Shown here one piece after another: positions 6,201 to 11,855 of a DNA stretch of 12,462 bases. Made by a program: the position numbers and the translations under genes. Every line of letters begins with the position of its first letter. Position 1 is the first letter of the stretch. The DNA comes from Deltaproteobacteria bacterium (lineage in GTDB: Bacteria > UBA10199 > DSSB01), in NCBI GenBank assembly GCA_021772695.1, contig JAJFLL010000007.1, positions 1 to 12,462 of the forward strand, given 5' to 3'. Under the pieces are notes generated by a model. It saw nothing but the letters and a program-made list of their open reading frames with translations. It had not been told where the DNA came from and did no database searches.

Positions 6201-8689
6201 CCCAAGAGCATCCCTTTGATTTGGTGGTGGCCTGTATTCCGCAAATTCCACTGGTGGCCGAGATGATCACGCAACGTGGATTCGCCGACTACGCCCCCCA
6301 TCGGGAGAACGTGATGCGGCCCTTTGGCTTAGGTTTAATCCACGATGCCTTGACTGAAAGTTTGCCACGCCTACGAGATGATGGTCGCATTTTATTAAAT
6401 TTGGCCGGACGGCCGGGGCTAAGCACCTTATTAGAAATGTATCGCCGCACCGGTTACCACCCTATCGTTCGCGATTCTGAAATCATTGCCCAGGATCCTG
6501 ATACGGATATCGCGCCCCTGGCTGCACTGGAAGCTAAGTTTCCCGGCGTGCGCTTTGAATTTTTGCCACCGGAAGCCTCCGAAGTGACGGCCTTGCTCTC
6601 CGGCAGGGAAGCGGTGGATTTACGGGATCGTCAAGATGTCACCGGGATTCGGCACCGCCAGTTTTTGATCGAAGGCATGCCTTATCGTGGCGTTTGGGAG
6701 CAAGTGATGTCTTCCGAACAGGTGTTACCCTCTAAATTCCGTTGGTCTTATACCCATGATGCTGGCACTGAATTATATCCCCTTCGACAATCCCTTGCTC
6801 GACAGCTTTCGAGGGATTGGGGTTTGGAATTAAATCCGGACTTATTATTCATCGTGCCCGAAGTGGAACTTTTGGCCGACGGAATATTACGCTTGCGCGT
6901 ACCTAATGGAGGGGAAGTTGCTTGGGTGGGTGAACTGCCGGAGGGATTTACCGGTCTTCGCCATTCCTTAAAGGGATATGTCCATCGAGAGGTGCCATGG
7001 GAGCCCCAAGGCCTATTAGAAAGTTTACAAGCCAATGAAGTTTATGGAGCTGTGGTGGCGCCACCGCCGCTGGCATGGAACGAAGGGACAGCACTCAACA
7101 GCCTGATCGAAGCATTCGCCGAGCGTGGTCGTCCGCTCATTTTGGTGGAGCCCTATGGCGTGCGGGCGGCCGCCAGGCCCGAGGGACCCTTGACCCTTCT
7201 GGCCCAAAATCCGAAACTTGCGGCTAATACGGTATTGCTGCAGGACCTTCAAACTCGATGGCAAGGCCCGCTTTCTTTGGGCGTGGGCATGATTGCCGAT
7301 CCCCAATTGTTTACGGCCATGTCACGATTTGCAGAACTCACTTATTCCAGGAGCTCCACCCCGGTGCAACGCCTGTACCTGGATCTATTGCAGCGTCTCG
7401 ATCAAAGGGATTCCAATTTGGTTACCTCCCTTCAAGTGTCCCAAGGGCAATGGGGCCCGTTAAACCAACAGGAACTCGAATTTAGCGGTCCTCTTGCACG
7501 AGCCCTTGAGTTTCCGGCCGTATTTTCTAGCGGACCACGGGGAATAAGTTCTCGGGAAATCATCGACATGAGTTTTGGCGAATCGGAATGGCAACCGTCC
7601 TTAGAAATGTCAGCGGCCTGGGAATGGGCAAGGCGCCACAAGAATGCTTATGAGGAAGTCTACCGGGATACTCAAAGTGCCGTCCAAGGTTTTTTGCGTG
7701 ATTCCCGTCGCATAAATGTTTCACTGGAACAAATCGTTCTGGGATACGGAGTCCATCCGCTGTTGGCTAGGTCCATGCGATATTTAGGTGAGATGGGCGG
7801 ACCTCCGCTGCAAGTTTTTGTACCCCAGGGAAGCTATGGACTTTTTTATCCGACTGCCGAGGCGGCAGGCGCACGCATGACCAGTCTGGCAACTTCGCCG
7901 CAAGAAAACTATCTAGTGACTCCACATGTCTTAGAGCAGACGCTGCGCGCACCCCGTTTGGTGCCCGGATCTCGGCGGGCATTATTGATCAATACGCCCA
8001 CCAACCCCGCGGGTCGCTATTATTCGCCGGAACAATTGGCAGAATTGGCAGAGGTGATGAGGCGACATAGGGGCATTTTGCTATTTGATGACATCTTTGG
8101 TTTATTGCATCACCAGCAAATTCCCATACAACCTCAGGCCTACGCGGCGAGGGTGTGGGATGCCATGGGTGAAAATGGAATATACTTCGGGGGTGTATCC
8201 AAAGAATTTGCTGCTGGTGGTCTTCGGTTGGGATGGGCGTTAACGCAAAACCTTCAATGGGCCAGGGCCTTAAGTAGAGACGTTCGGCCCAAGCCCGATA
8301 TCTTGGCCCTTAGTGCCTCGTCCCGTTACATGCAAAATTGGCGCATCTTGATTCCTGAACACCAAAATTACCTTGCGGGCAATCGTCGTCTCCTCACGGA
8401 TTTACTACAGGAACGTCACATCGATTACCATGAGACCGAAGGTGGGTATTCCTTATTGGTGGATTTTAGTTCCTTCTTTCGCCAACAGAGAAGCCTCAGA
8501 CGTCATGACGGCACCCAGGTTCGGATTACGCCCGAAAATCTTTCCCAATTGCTCTATGAACATGCGGGCATCAAGGTAAATGATGCCCAATGGTCTCAGA
8601 CGCCCGGTCGATACCGATTTGTCTTTTCCATCGACAATATGGAATTAGCCGTTGAAAGGCTGCGCCGTTTCTTTCGCAGTACCCGGTAA
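3299..8689 (+). CDS. Giant fusion protein: unknown N-terminus + plant-type methionine S-methyltransferase (SAM methyltransferase + aminotransferase-like halves)
   Basis: 1,796 residues. Residues 798-1796 follow plant methionine S-methyltransferase, which uses SAM to make S-methylmethionine. Recalled plant features are present in order: helical lead; FLPEDWS near 884; SAM motif VAELGSGTGW (908-917); acidic Asp935; CIPQIP (979-984); FGLGLI (1009); LAGRPG (1035-1040); DPDTDI (1066-1071); RFEF. A first aminotransferase-like half (about 1146-1390) has no clear PLP lysine. The second (about 1415-1796) has NTPTNPAG (Asn1565, Asn1569), Asp1597 in FDDIF, Lys1635 in GGVSKEF and Arg1773: a full set of PLP ligands, with Phe1600 replacing the usual Tyr. 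Residues 1-790 are unrecognised; 166-350 hold several Ala/Gly/Leu-rich hydrophobic segments, and there is no signal peptide. An in-frame TAG at 3284 limits the start to ATG 3299, which lacks a clear ribosome site. Activity on methionine is inferred; another thioether or a bifunctional role is possible. Confidence 0.8.
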   Translation: MTLPPTIRNGPALQPVNALESSDVSLGLREISLLFSSILDSDSSSIESSLASAEGRGFSAPQMQRLQQVWGREGLTSLRSLAQEDDSQLLFSDMMSLAADLRRQGRQEGAGLLYAHVVARGQAHDDPRLGVLTAEAQQALQVLRGAGPLGAQLEFYSEHFLEEAFHPATLGGMALGQLAFAPVRHGVLHALWNRGTGRFALGSLGSRFAATGVGLAAEVPIFWGASKGIQSWMTPGSVSWDGRENIRELAGLALTLGVLRLTGFGAQSSLRWIHRGATAAPHWALGLAQRGLPTAAAIGGLYLAHGAQEQLGWRDPSSHGARLLDATVVFFQFGLTGRLAHGLLGPRFQSWNQSMEARLQQKLSTPRRPGPFSSNLPHNLAMAPAGGVPEGLMAMVDSKESFRPIFSMTMDGETVGSRSRSQAAGLIGEVLARGRSDELLVLKDILLEVYQDLHKGSPSERIMRRLTSQDPEDWKLAITVLATGEGRGRERLQDALVTAATFQEFEARWRSRPHYLSSHEVPVQVDSQLKMRNRDRAVLEALKIQLARSPDTAGITEFLQRYRVRYIQAVKRGSQAEFDMERLTDPEGNIHVTGHVDALGLQVIFNSEGIFQGPIRAFPAFSAEQLPLFRESLQRGIPLVVRSPDQASTEAATLPPSLGSQDISVEFVEGTPNDYTFGQTVRKIQERLAASPDLSGARAIFDAYSAKSDVFEVIPHDTGAKTVLMNRGPVGLVMRFDIQETLILPLEISGKFSTEALELKRSEIQRSSSPQEPIAMVESEPSVQTVMENALLPMADERPIDYTYRLMEASRSPEDLVQFKLVQALDQLMGDEATRSYGTEILQRIRSLTQGMPADGQAVVRAYDLPGLEKPLEIFSPVTTFLPEDWSIFFAQKVSRWIESQGGNRERVAELGSGTGWLSVYLRARGLADYVEGGDRTDTAPLVSRINAQLNGVDSVRFVKSDLWSGMSQEHPFDLVVACIPQIPLVAEMITQRGFADYAPHRENVMRPFGLGLIHDALTESLPRLRDDGRILLNLAGRPGLSTLLEMYRRTGYHPIVRDSEIIAQDPDTDIAPLAALEAKFPGVRFEFLPPEASEVTALLSGREAVDLRDRQDVTGIRHRQFLIEGMPYRGVWEQVMSSEQVLPSKFRWSYTHDAGTELYPLRQSLARQLSRDWGLELNPDLLFIVPEVELLADGILRLRVPNGGEVAWVGELPEGFTGLRHSLKGYVHREVPWEPQGLLESLQANEVYGAVVAPPPLAWNEGTALNSLIEAFAERGRPLILVEPYGVRAAARPEGPLTLLAQNPKLAANTVLLQDLQTRWQGPLSLGVGMIADPQLFTAMSRFAELTYSRSSTPVQRLYLDLLQRLDQRDSNLVTSLQVSQGQWGPLNQQELEFSGPLARALEFPAVFSSGPRGISSREIIDMSFGESEWQPSLEMSAAWEWARRHKNAYEEVYRDTQSAVQGFLRDSRRINVSLEQIVLGYGVHPLLARSMRYLGEMGGPPLQVFVPQGSYGLFYPTAEAAGARMTSLATSPQENYLVTPHVLEQTLRAPRLVPGSRRALLINTPTNPAGRYYSPEQLAELAEVMRRHRGILLFDDIFGLLHHQQIPIQPQAYAARVWDAMGENGIYFGGVSKEFAAGGLRLGWALTQNLQWARALSRDVRPKPDILALSASSRYMQNWRILIPEHQNYLAGNRRLLTDLLQERHIDYHETEGGYSLLVDFSSFFRQQRSLRRHDGTQVRITPENLSQLLYEHAGIKVNDAQWSQTPGRYRFVFSIDNMELAVERLRRFFRSTR

Positions 8690-8710
8690 TAAGTTCGTTT
8701 TAAAAAAAGT

Positions 8711-8840
8711 TTCCCTTAATCCGAGATTTTCAAAAGTGCGGGTGGCCGGGCAGGGGCCCCCCGCCGCCCGCAGCCTGCGAGGACGGTGGGGGTGCAGACC
8801 GGACAGGACCCGCTCTTTTGAAAATCTCGGATTAAGGGAA
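8711..8840. repeat. 130-base GC-rich element with perfect 26-base inverted repeat ends
   Basis: Bases 8711-8736 and 8815-8840 are exact reverse complements (arms begin TTCCCTTAATCCGAGATTTT). Pairing resumes after one mismatch for six bases (GCGGGT 8738-8743 with 8808-8813). Nested pairs follow: CCCCCGCCG 8758-8766 with CGGTGGGGG 8784-8792 (one G-T pair), and CGCA 8769-8772 with TGCG 8776-8779. The core is very GC-rich while the arms are not. It begins 22 bases after the stop of the giant gene. It could end that transcript, act as a structured RNA, or be a small non-autonomous mobile or palindromic repeat. I see no clear target-site duplication and no second copy in the window. A run of seven T on the minus strand (8702-8708) would also suit minus-strand termination, though no minus gene precedes it. 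Confidence 0.85.
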
Positions 8841-8876
8841 GTCGTATTTTGATGAAGTCTGGCCTAGTGGGAATCC

Positions 8877-8905
8877 TTGACATTAGACCGGGAACACGCC
8901 ATAGG
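8877..8905 (+). promoter_or_regulatory. Weak candidate promoter for the 8963 gene
   Basis: A perfect -35 box TTGACA (8877-8882) is followed 17 bases later by CATAGG (8900-8905), which matches the -10 consensus at only three positions. It would start transcription near 8912, upstream of the preferred ATG at 8963 and downstream of the inverted-repeat element, which supports the shorter gene start. Confidence 0.3.
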
Positions 8906-8962
8906 GATGGCCTCTTCCTGAAGTCCTTCCAGTCCATCTCCAATCTGTTGCGGAGGCCCGCC

Positions 8963-9721
8963 ATGAATGTGTATTCGGTCCGGTTGATCCCTCATTTAAA
9001 GATCAAATTTTGTGAATTTTTTGGCATTGCCAGTAACCTGGCCATGGTTGAGCTGGGAGAGCGCTTGCGACGCATCGACCAAAAAATGGATCGCTTTGAT
9101 GCCCAATTGCGCCGCATTCATCGCCGGCAAATGGCCCTGGAGGCCGTTCACGCCCAGGCCATACAGGGTCAAAAAAAAAAGCAATCGCAATTGGCGTCCA
9201 TTGAGGCCAAACCCAAGAAAAAGCGCCTAAAGGCCGAAAAGAAAAAATCTCCCAAACGTCTCGCCAAGGTTCCTGCCTTGAGCCTGGCTCAAAAGTCCAA
9301 GCCATTAAGTCCCCAAGCTCTCCCTGTGGATAAGTCACCCACCGTCTTGATGTTACAAACGGGAGCGGAAGTGCAAAAAGTGGTGGAGGATTTTTTTGGA
9401 GCCGGGGTCGAAGTGATTTCTTTAAACGATTTCGAAGCTTTGCCAAACGATATCGAAGAGCGGGAAATCCTCTCCGTATTTTTTGAGCGAAATTTGTTGG
9501 GCAATGACGAGGCCCGTGCCGCATTAAAAGAAATGCAAGTTCATATGCCGAAAACGAGATTTGTGGGCTTGTCCAACTATCTGACCTTGGCCTTAGCACG
9601 GGCCACCGATAGCGAAGCGGATTTCGCCACTTTTCTGACTCAACCCATCGCCGCATCCGATCTAGAAACTGTTTTTTCTTCGCAAGTTAGAGGCCAGTCG
9701 GCTATCGGCGGTAAGGATTAA
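8963..9721 (+). CDS. Coiled-coil protein with lysine-rich linker and degenerate receiver-like domain
   Basis: Not a family I recognise. With the start at 8963 it has 252 residues. Residues ~25-70 are a charged helical stretch, probably coiled coil (LGERLRRIDQKMDRFDAQL); ~71-102 is a basic, Lys-rich linker (KPKKKRLKAEKKK); ~127-242 has the strand/helix rhythm of a response-regulator receiver: TVLML, VEVISL, ILSVFFE, TRFVGLSN, FLTQPIAASDLE. The phosphorylated Asp appears to be Glu175 and the conserved Lys before Pro is Gln227, while Ser204 fits the Thr/Ser position, so it would be a non-phosphorylated pseudo-receiver if the fold is right. I chose ATG 8963 for its strong GGAGG six bases upstream; the frame extends to 8852 (ATG) or 8849 (TTG), but without a good ribosome site. 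The 3' end overlaps the minus-strand zinc-ribbon gene by 20 bases. Role unknown. Confidence 0.68.
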   Translation: MNVYSVRLIPHLKIKFCEFFGIASNLAMVELGERLRRIDQKMDRFDAQLRRIHRRQMALEAVHAQAIQGQKKKQSQLASIEAKPKKKRLKAEKKKSPKRLAKVPALSLAQKSKPLSPQALPVDKSPTVLMLQTGAEVQKVVEDFFGAGVEVISLNDFEALPNDIEEREILSVFFERNLLGNDEARAALKEMQVHMPKTRFVGLSNYLTLALARATDSEADFATFLTQPIAASDLETVFSSQVRGQSAIGGKD

Positions 9722-10067
9722 CGGGGCCCGGTAGATCATTTGGCGTGGGGTTTTGGGCTTCTGCTTCTCTGATCCATTTTACTTTTTTTGCGGTCATGTC
9801 GGTGGGTTGTCCCATGGTGTGGGCCAATTGATTGGTCATGCGTGCGGTCACGATGTCTCGAATACTGCCTTGCCCTTGAATATCGCTGTCGAGGAATCTT
9901 TCTATTTTGGAATTGGAAGGACAGGCCTTCATGAGGGCGTCTAACAGGCTGCGAAAGCTGAATTGGCCGCCGAGGTTTTGAATGGCCTGCAACATGCCCT
10001 TACATTCTTGGCAGACCCCTTTGAACCAGCCGGCCTTCTCTTGGCAATAGATACAACGTCCCATCAT
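9702..10067 (-). CDS. Small zinc-ribbon protein of unknown function
   Basis: A 121-residue protein. Near the N-terminus are two CxxC knuckles, CIYC (Cys5, Cys8) and CQEC (Cys19, Cys22), 10 residues apart, forming a likely zinc ribbon. The remainder is mostly helical: about 25-50 (FSFRSLLDALMKA), then a central segment with IERFLDSDIQ and VTARMTNQLAHTM, and a proline-rich tail. I do not recognise the family; the ribbon suggests nucleic-acid or protein binding but does not prove it. The start is one of two adjacent ATGs (10067 or 10064); no Shine-Dalgarno sequence is obvious, and a short palindrome TTGAG-CATA-CTCAA lies directly upstream. A plausible promoter lies at 10112-10140. It is convergent with, and overlaps by 20 bases, the pseudo-receiver gene, and is divergent from tRNA-Leu. 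Confidence 0.7.
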   Translation of the reverse strand: MMGRCIYCQEKAGWFKGVCQECKGMLQAIQNLGGQFSFRSLLDALMKACPSNSKIERFLDSDIQGQGSIRDIVTARMTNQLAHTMGQPTDMTAKKVKWIREAEAQNPTPNDLPGPVNPYRR

Positions 10068-10111
10068 TTGAGCATACTCAAGCCTTGTCCAGGAATTCCA
10101 GTCAGAAATAC

Positions 10112-10140
10112 ATTCTGTGAAGTTCAGGTCAATTTCTCAA
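10112..10140 (-). promoter_or_regulatory. Candidate promoter for the zinc-ribbon gene
   Basis: Read on the minus strand, TTGAGA (10140-10135; five of six -35 matches) is followed after 17 bases by CAGAAT (10117-10112; four of six -10 matches). Transcription would start near 10105, giving a leader of about 38 bases before the ATG at 10067. Confidence 0.4.
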
Positions 10141-10143
10141 AGG

Positions 10144-10169
10144 ATTGACAAATATTGGTTCGAGTGAAA
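10144..10169 (+). promoter_or_regulatory. Candidate promoter of tRNA-Leu
   Basis: ATTGACAAA (10144-10152) contains a perfect -35 TTGACA and lies the expected distance before the tRNA (about 42 bases from TTGACA to the mature 5' end). No good TATAAT-like -10 box follows; TGAAA at 10165-10169 occupies roughly that place. The same spacing of ATTGACAAA and TGAAA occurs before tig. Confidence 0.45.
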
Positions 10170-10186
10170 AGACCCGGCACTAGAAC

Positions 10187-10272
10187 GCGAGAGTGGTGGA
10201 ATGGCAGACACGCTAGGCTTAGAACCTAGTGGCCGAAAGGCCGTGGGGGTTCAACTCCCCCCTCTCGCACCA
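10187..10272 (+). tRNA. tRNA-Leu (anticodon UAG)
   Basis: An 86-base class II tRNA including an encoded CCA end. The acceptor stem GCGAGAG (10187-10193) pairs with CTCTCGC (10262-10268). The anticodon stem CTAGG/CCTAG (10213-10217, 10225-10229) encloses the loop CTTAGAA, whose anticodon TAG (10220-10222) reads CUA leucine codons. A long variable arm with GGCCGAAAGGCC and a T arm GGGGG-TTCAACT-CCCCC follow. The long variable arm and the anticodon both fit leucine. It lies upstream of tig in the same orientation, an arrangement I recall from other deltaproteobacteria. Confidence 0.97.
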
Positions 10273-10481
10273 GTAAATTTTTCGGGGGTTTTGCTCACCT
10301 GAAAGGGGGGCAACCCTACCGCATGGCAGGGCGACTCCCTCTATTCGCATCATTTATGATGTGTTCACATCTCCTGGGGATTTTTGTTTGGCCTCCGGCC
10401 TGAGTTCTTGCCATAATCGGCGACTCGCATCGCGAGGAGCAAGGTGCCCCTTTCCGACCTGACACTGCTGCGATCACAATG
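10273..10481 (+). other. Structured non-coding spacer between tRNA-Leu and the tig promoter
   Basis: No credible gene. Several small hairpins can be drawn: GGG-GCAA-CCC near 10309; CCCT-CC/GG-AGGG just after it; GATGTG-TT-CACATC near 10358-10371; GGCC-TCC-GGCC at 10390-10400; CTCGC-ATC-GCGAG at 10424-10436; and a longer one pairing ATCGC, AGCA and GTG (10429-10446) with CACTGCTGCGAT (10463-10474). The last two are mutually exclusive. Bases 10332-10352 match the 3' end of the adjacent tRNA-Leu at 15 of 21 positions and may be a decayed tRNA end. None is a riboswitch I can name, and no clean terminator after the tRNA is visible. Confidence 0.4.
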
Positions 10482-10507
10482 ATTGACAAAGTTTGAGTAC
10501 AATGAAA
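10482..10507 (+). promoter_or_regulatory. Candidate promoter of tig-clpP
   Basis: ATTGACAAA (10482-10490), with a perfect -35 TTGACA, is followed after 12 bases by TGAAA (10503-10507). Transcription would start around 10518, giving a leader of about 40 bases before the tig GTG. There is a TACAAT at 10498-10503, but it is only nine bases from TTGACA, too close for a standard pair. Confidence 0.4.
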
Positions 10508-10558
10508 GAGGGTAGAGGCGTAATTTTATTTTTTCTTGTTTAAACTCAAGGATTTACG

Positions 10559-11842
10559 GTGAAAGTTCAGATCGAAGACATAAGTCCCATCAAAAAAAAG
10601 CTCAACTTTGAGGTGCCTGAGGGCGCCTATCAAGAGGCTTTGAATCTGGCCTACGAAAAGTTGAAAAAGAAGGTACAGATCAAAGGCTTTCGTAAGGGCA
10701 AGGTGCCTAGGCCCATTCTCGAAAAATACTATGGGGCGAAGACATCCATGGAAACCGTCAGTGACTTAGTGGATCAGAGTTACCGCAAAGCGGTTTCCGA
10801 GCATGACATTCGCGCCGTGGGCATGCCGAATATCAGTGACTTGAAAATTGAGGAAAACAATCCCGTTACATTCACCGCCGAGGTAGAGGTACAGCCTGAA
10901 ATTACGGCGAAGCATTTTGAAAAAATTAAAATCAAGAAGAAGAAGATTCAGATTGAAGGCACTGAACTAGAAAAGGAGTTGGTCGCACTGCAAAAGGCCC
11001 ATGCCCAATGGGTTCCCGAAAGCGATGGCGTGCCTGCTGCAAAAGGCCATACCATCAACCTCGATTTTGAAGGAACCCTCGACGATGTACCCTTTGACGG
11101 TGGAAAAGGTTCCAATGTCCAAGTCGTCCTGGGTGCGGGGCATTTTCTGCCCGATTTCGAAGCAGGTATCCTCGGGTGTAAAAAGGGCGAAGAAAAGGAT
11201 TTTGAAGTCAAATTTCCTCCCGAATACGGTGTCGAAAAACTCAAGGGCAATACGGCGAAGTTTAAAATCAAACTATTAGAGATTAAGCGTGAAGAACTTC
11301 CTAAGTTAGACGATGACTTTGCTAAAGATTTAGGCACTCACACTACTATTCAAGAGTTGAAAGATGCTGTTGAAAAACGAATGAGCGAAGGTAAAGAAAA
11401 AGAGCAGCGGGGCGAAGTGTTTAACCAAGTCATCGAACACCTGATCGCCAAAAATAAATTTGAATTACCTCAAGCCATGGTGGATCGCGAGCTTGACTAT
11501 ATGTGGCGAAACGTCATGCAACAGTTGCATCAGCAAAAATTGACGCCGGCTCAGGTGGGAATCCAAGAAAAGGATTGGCGAGAGAAAACTCGTGAAGAAG
11601 CGGTGAAACGCATCAAAGGATTTTTGTTATTTGATAGTATCGCTGTTCAAAACAAACTTGAAGTTCAAGAGCCTGAGGTCGAAGAGAAATTTGCTGAGTT
11701 GGCAAAGGCCTATGGTCAACCGGTAGATGTCATTAAGAAGTTTTACCAGGAACAGAATCTGGTGCGACCGCTTTACAATCAAATACTAGAAGAAAAAACC
11801 CTGGATTTCATTTTGTCGAAGGCCAAGATTTCCGAAAAGTAA
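10559..11842 (+). CDS. tig: Trigger factor, ribosome-associated chaperone/PPIase
   Basis: A 427-residue protein, normal for trigger factor, which docks at the ribosomal exit tunnel and shields nascent chains. The N-terminal ribosome-binding domain (about 1-120) carries the signature GFRKGKVP at residues 43-50, at the same numbers as in E. coli. The FKBP-type prolyl isomerase domain spans about 158-250 (KGHTINLDFEG through GNTAKFKIKLLEIKREELP), and the helical C-terminal arms that form the substrate cradle fill 255-427. The GTG start at 10559 follows AAGGAT at six bases; the next residues, MKVQIEDIS, align with known N-termini. The gene is followed after 13 bases by clpP, the classical tig-clpP order, so the two are very probably co-transcribed. 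The sequence is lysine-rich but shows no defects. Confidence 0.98.
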   Translation: MKVQIEDISPIKKKLNFEVPEGAYQEALNLAYEKLKKKVQIKGFRKGKVPRPILEKYYGAKTSMETVSDLVDQSYRKAVSEHDIRAVGMPNISDLKIEENNPVTFTAEVEVQPEITAKHFEKIKIKKKKIQIEGTELEKELVALQKAHAQWVPESDGVPAAKGHTINLDFEGTLDDVPFDGGKGSNVQVVLGAGHFLPDFEAGILGCKKGEEKDFEVKFPPEYGVEKLKGNTAKFKIKLLEIKREELPKLDDDFAKDLGTHTTIQELKDAVEKRMSEGKEKEQRGEVFNQVIEHLIAKNKFELPQAMVDRELDYMWRNVMQQLHQQKLTPAQVGIQEKDWREKTREEAVKRIKGFLLFDSIAVQNKLEVQEPEVEEKFAELAKAYGQPVDVIKKFYQEQNLVRPLYNQILEEKTLDFILSKAKISEK

Positions 11843-11855
11843 GAAAGGACTTTTC

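Noticed and set aside
3072..8516. A 15-base identical string, GTCATGACGGCACCC, occurs in nfi (3072-3086) and in the giant gene (8502-8516).
   Set aside because: Both copies encode HDGT in unrelated protein contexts with no similarity around them; best explained by chance.
8849..8962. Longer start (TTG 8849 or ATG 8852) for the pseudo-receiver gene.
   Set aside because: No well-placed ribosome site, while ATG 8963 has GGAGG at six bases; a candidate promoter also falls inside the extra segment. Not fully excluded.
10300..10380. Riboswitch-like run with GGGCAACCC and clustered hairpins after tRNA-Leu.
   Set aside because: Compared by eye with c-di-GMP-I, SAM, cobalamin, TPP and glycine motifs; none fits, and no gene starts directly downstream.
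10445..10461. Minus strand reads CAGGTCGGAAAGGGGCA, close to the domain IV motif of bacterial SRP RNA (CAGGUCCGGAAGGAAGCA).
   Set aside because: The closing C-C/G-G pairs around the GGAA loop and the invariant AGCA are altered, and the outer arms do not extend to a normal SRP RNA helix. A covariance search with the bacterial SRP model would settle it.
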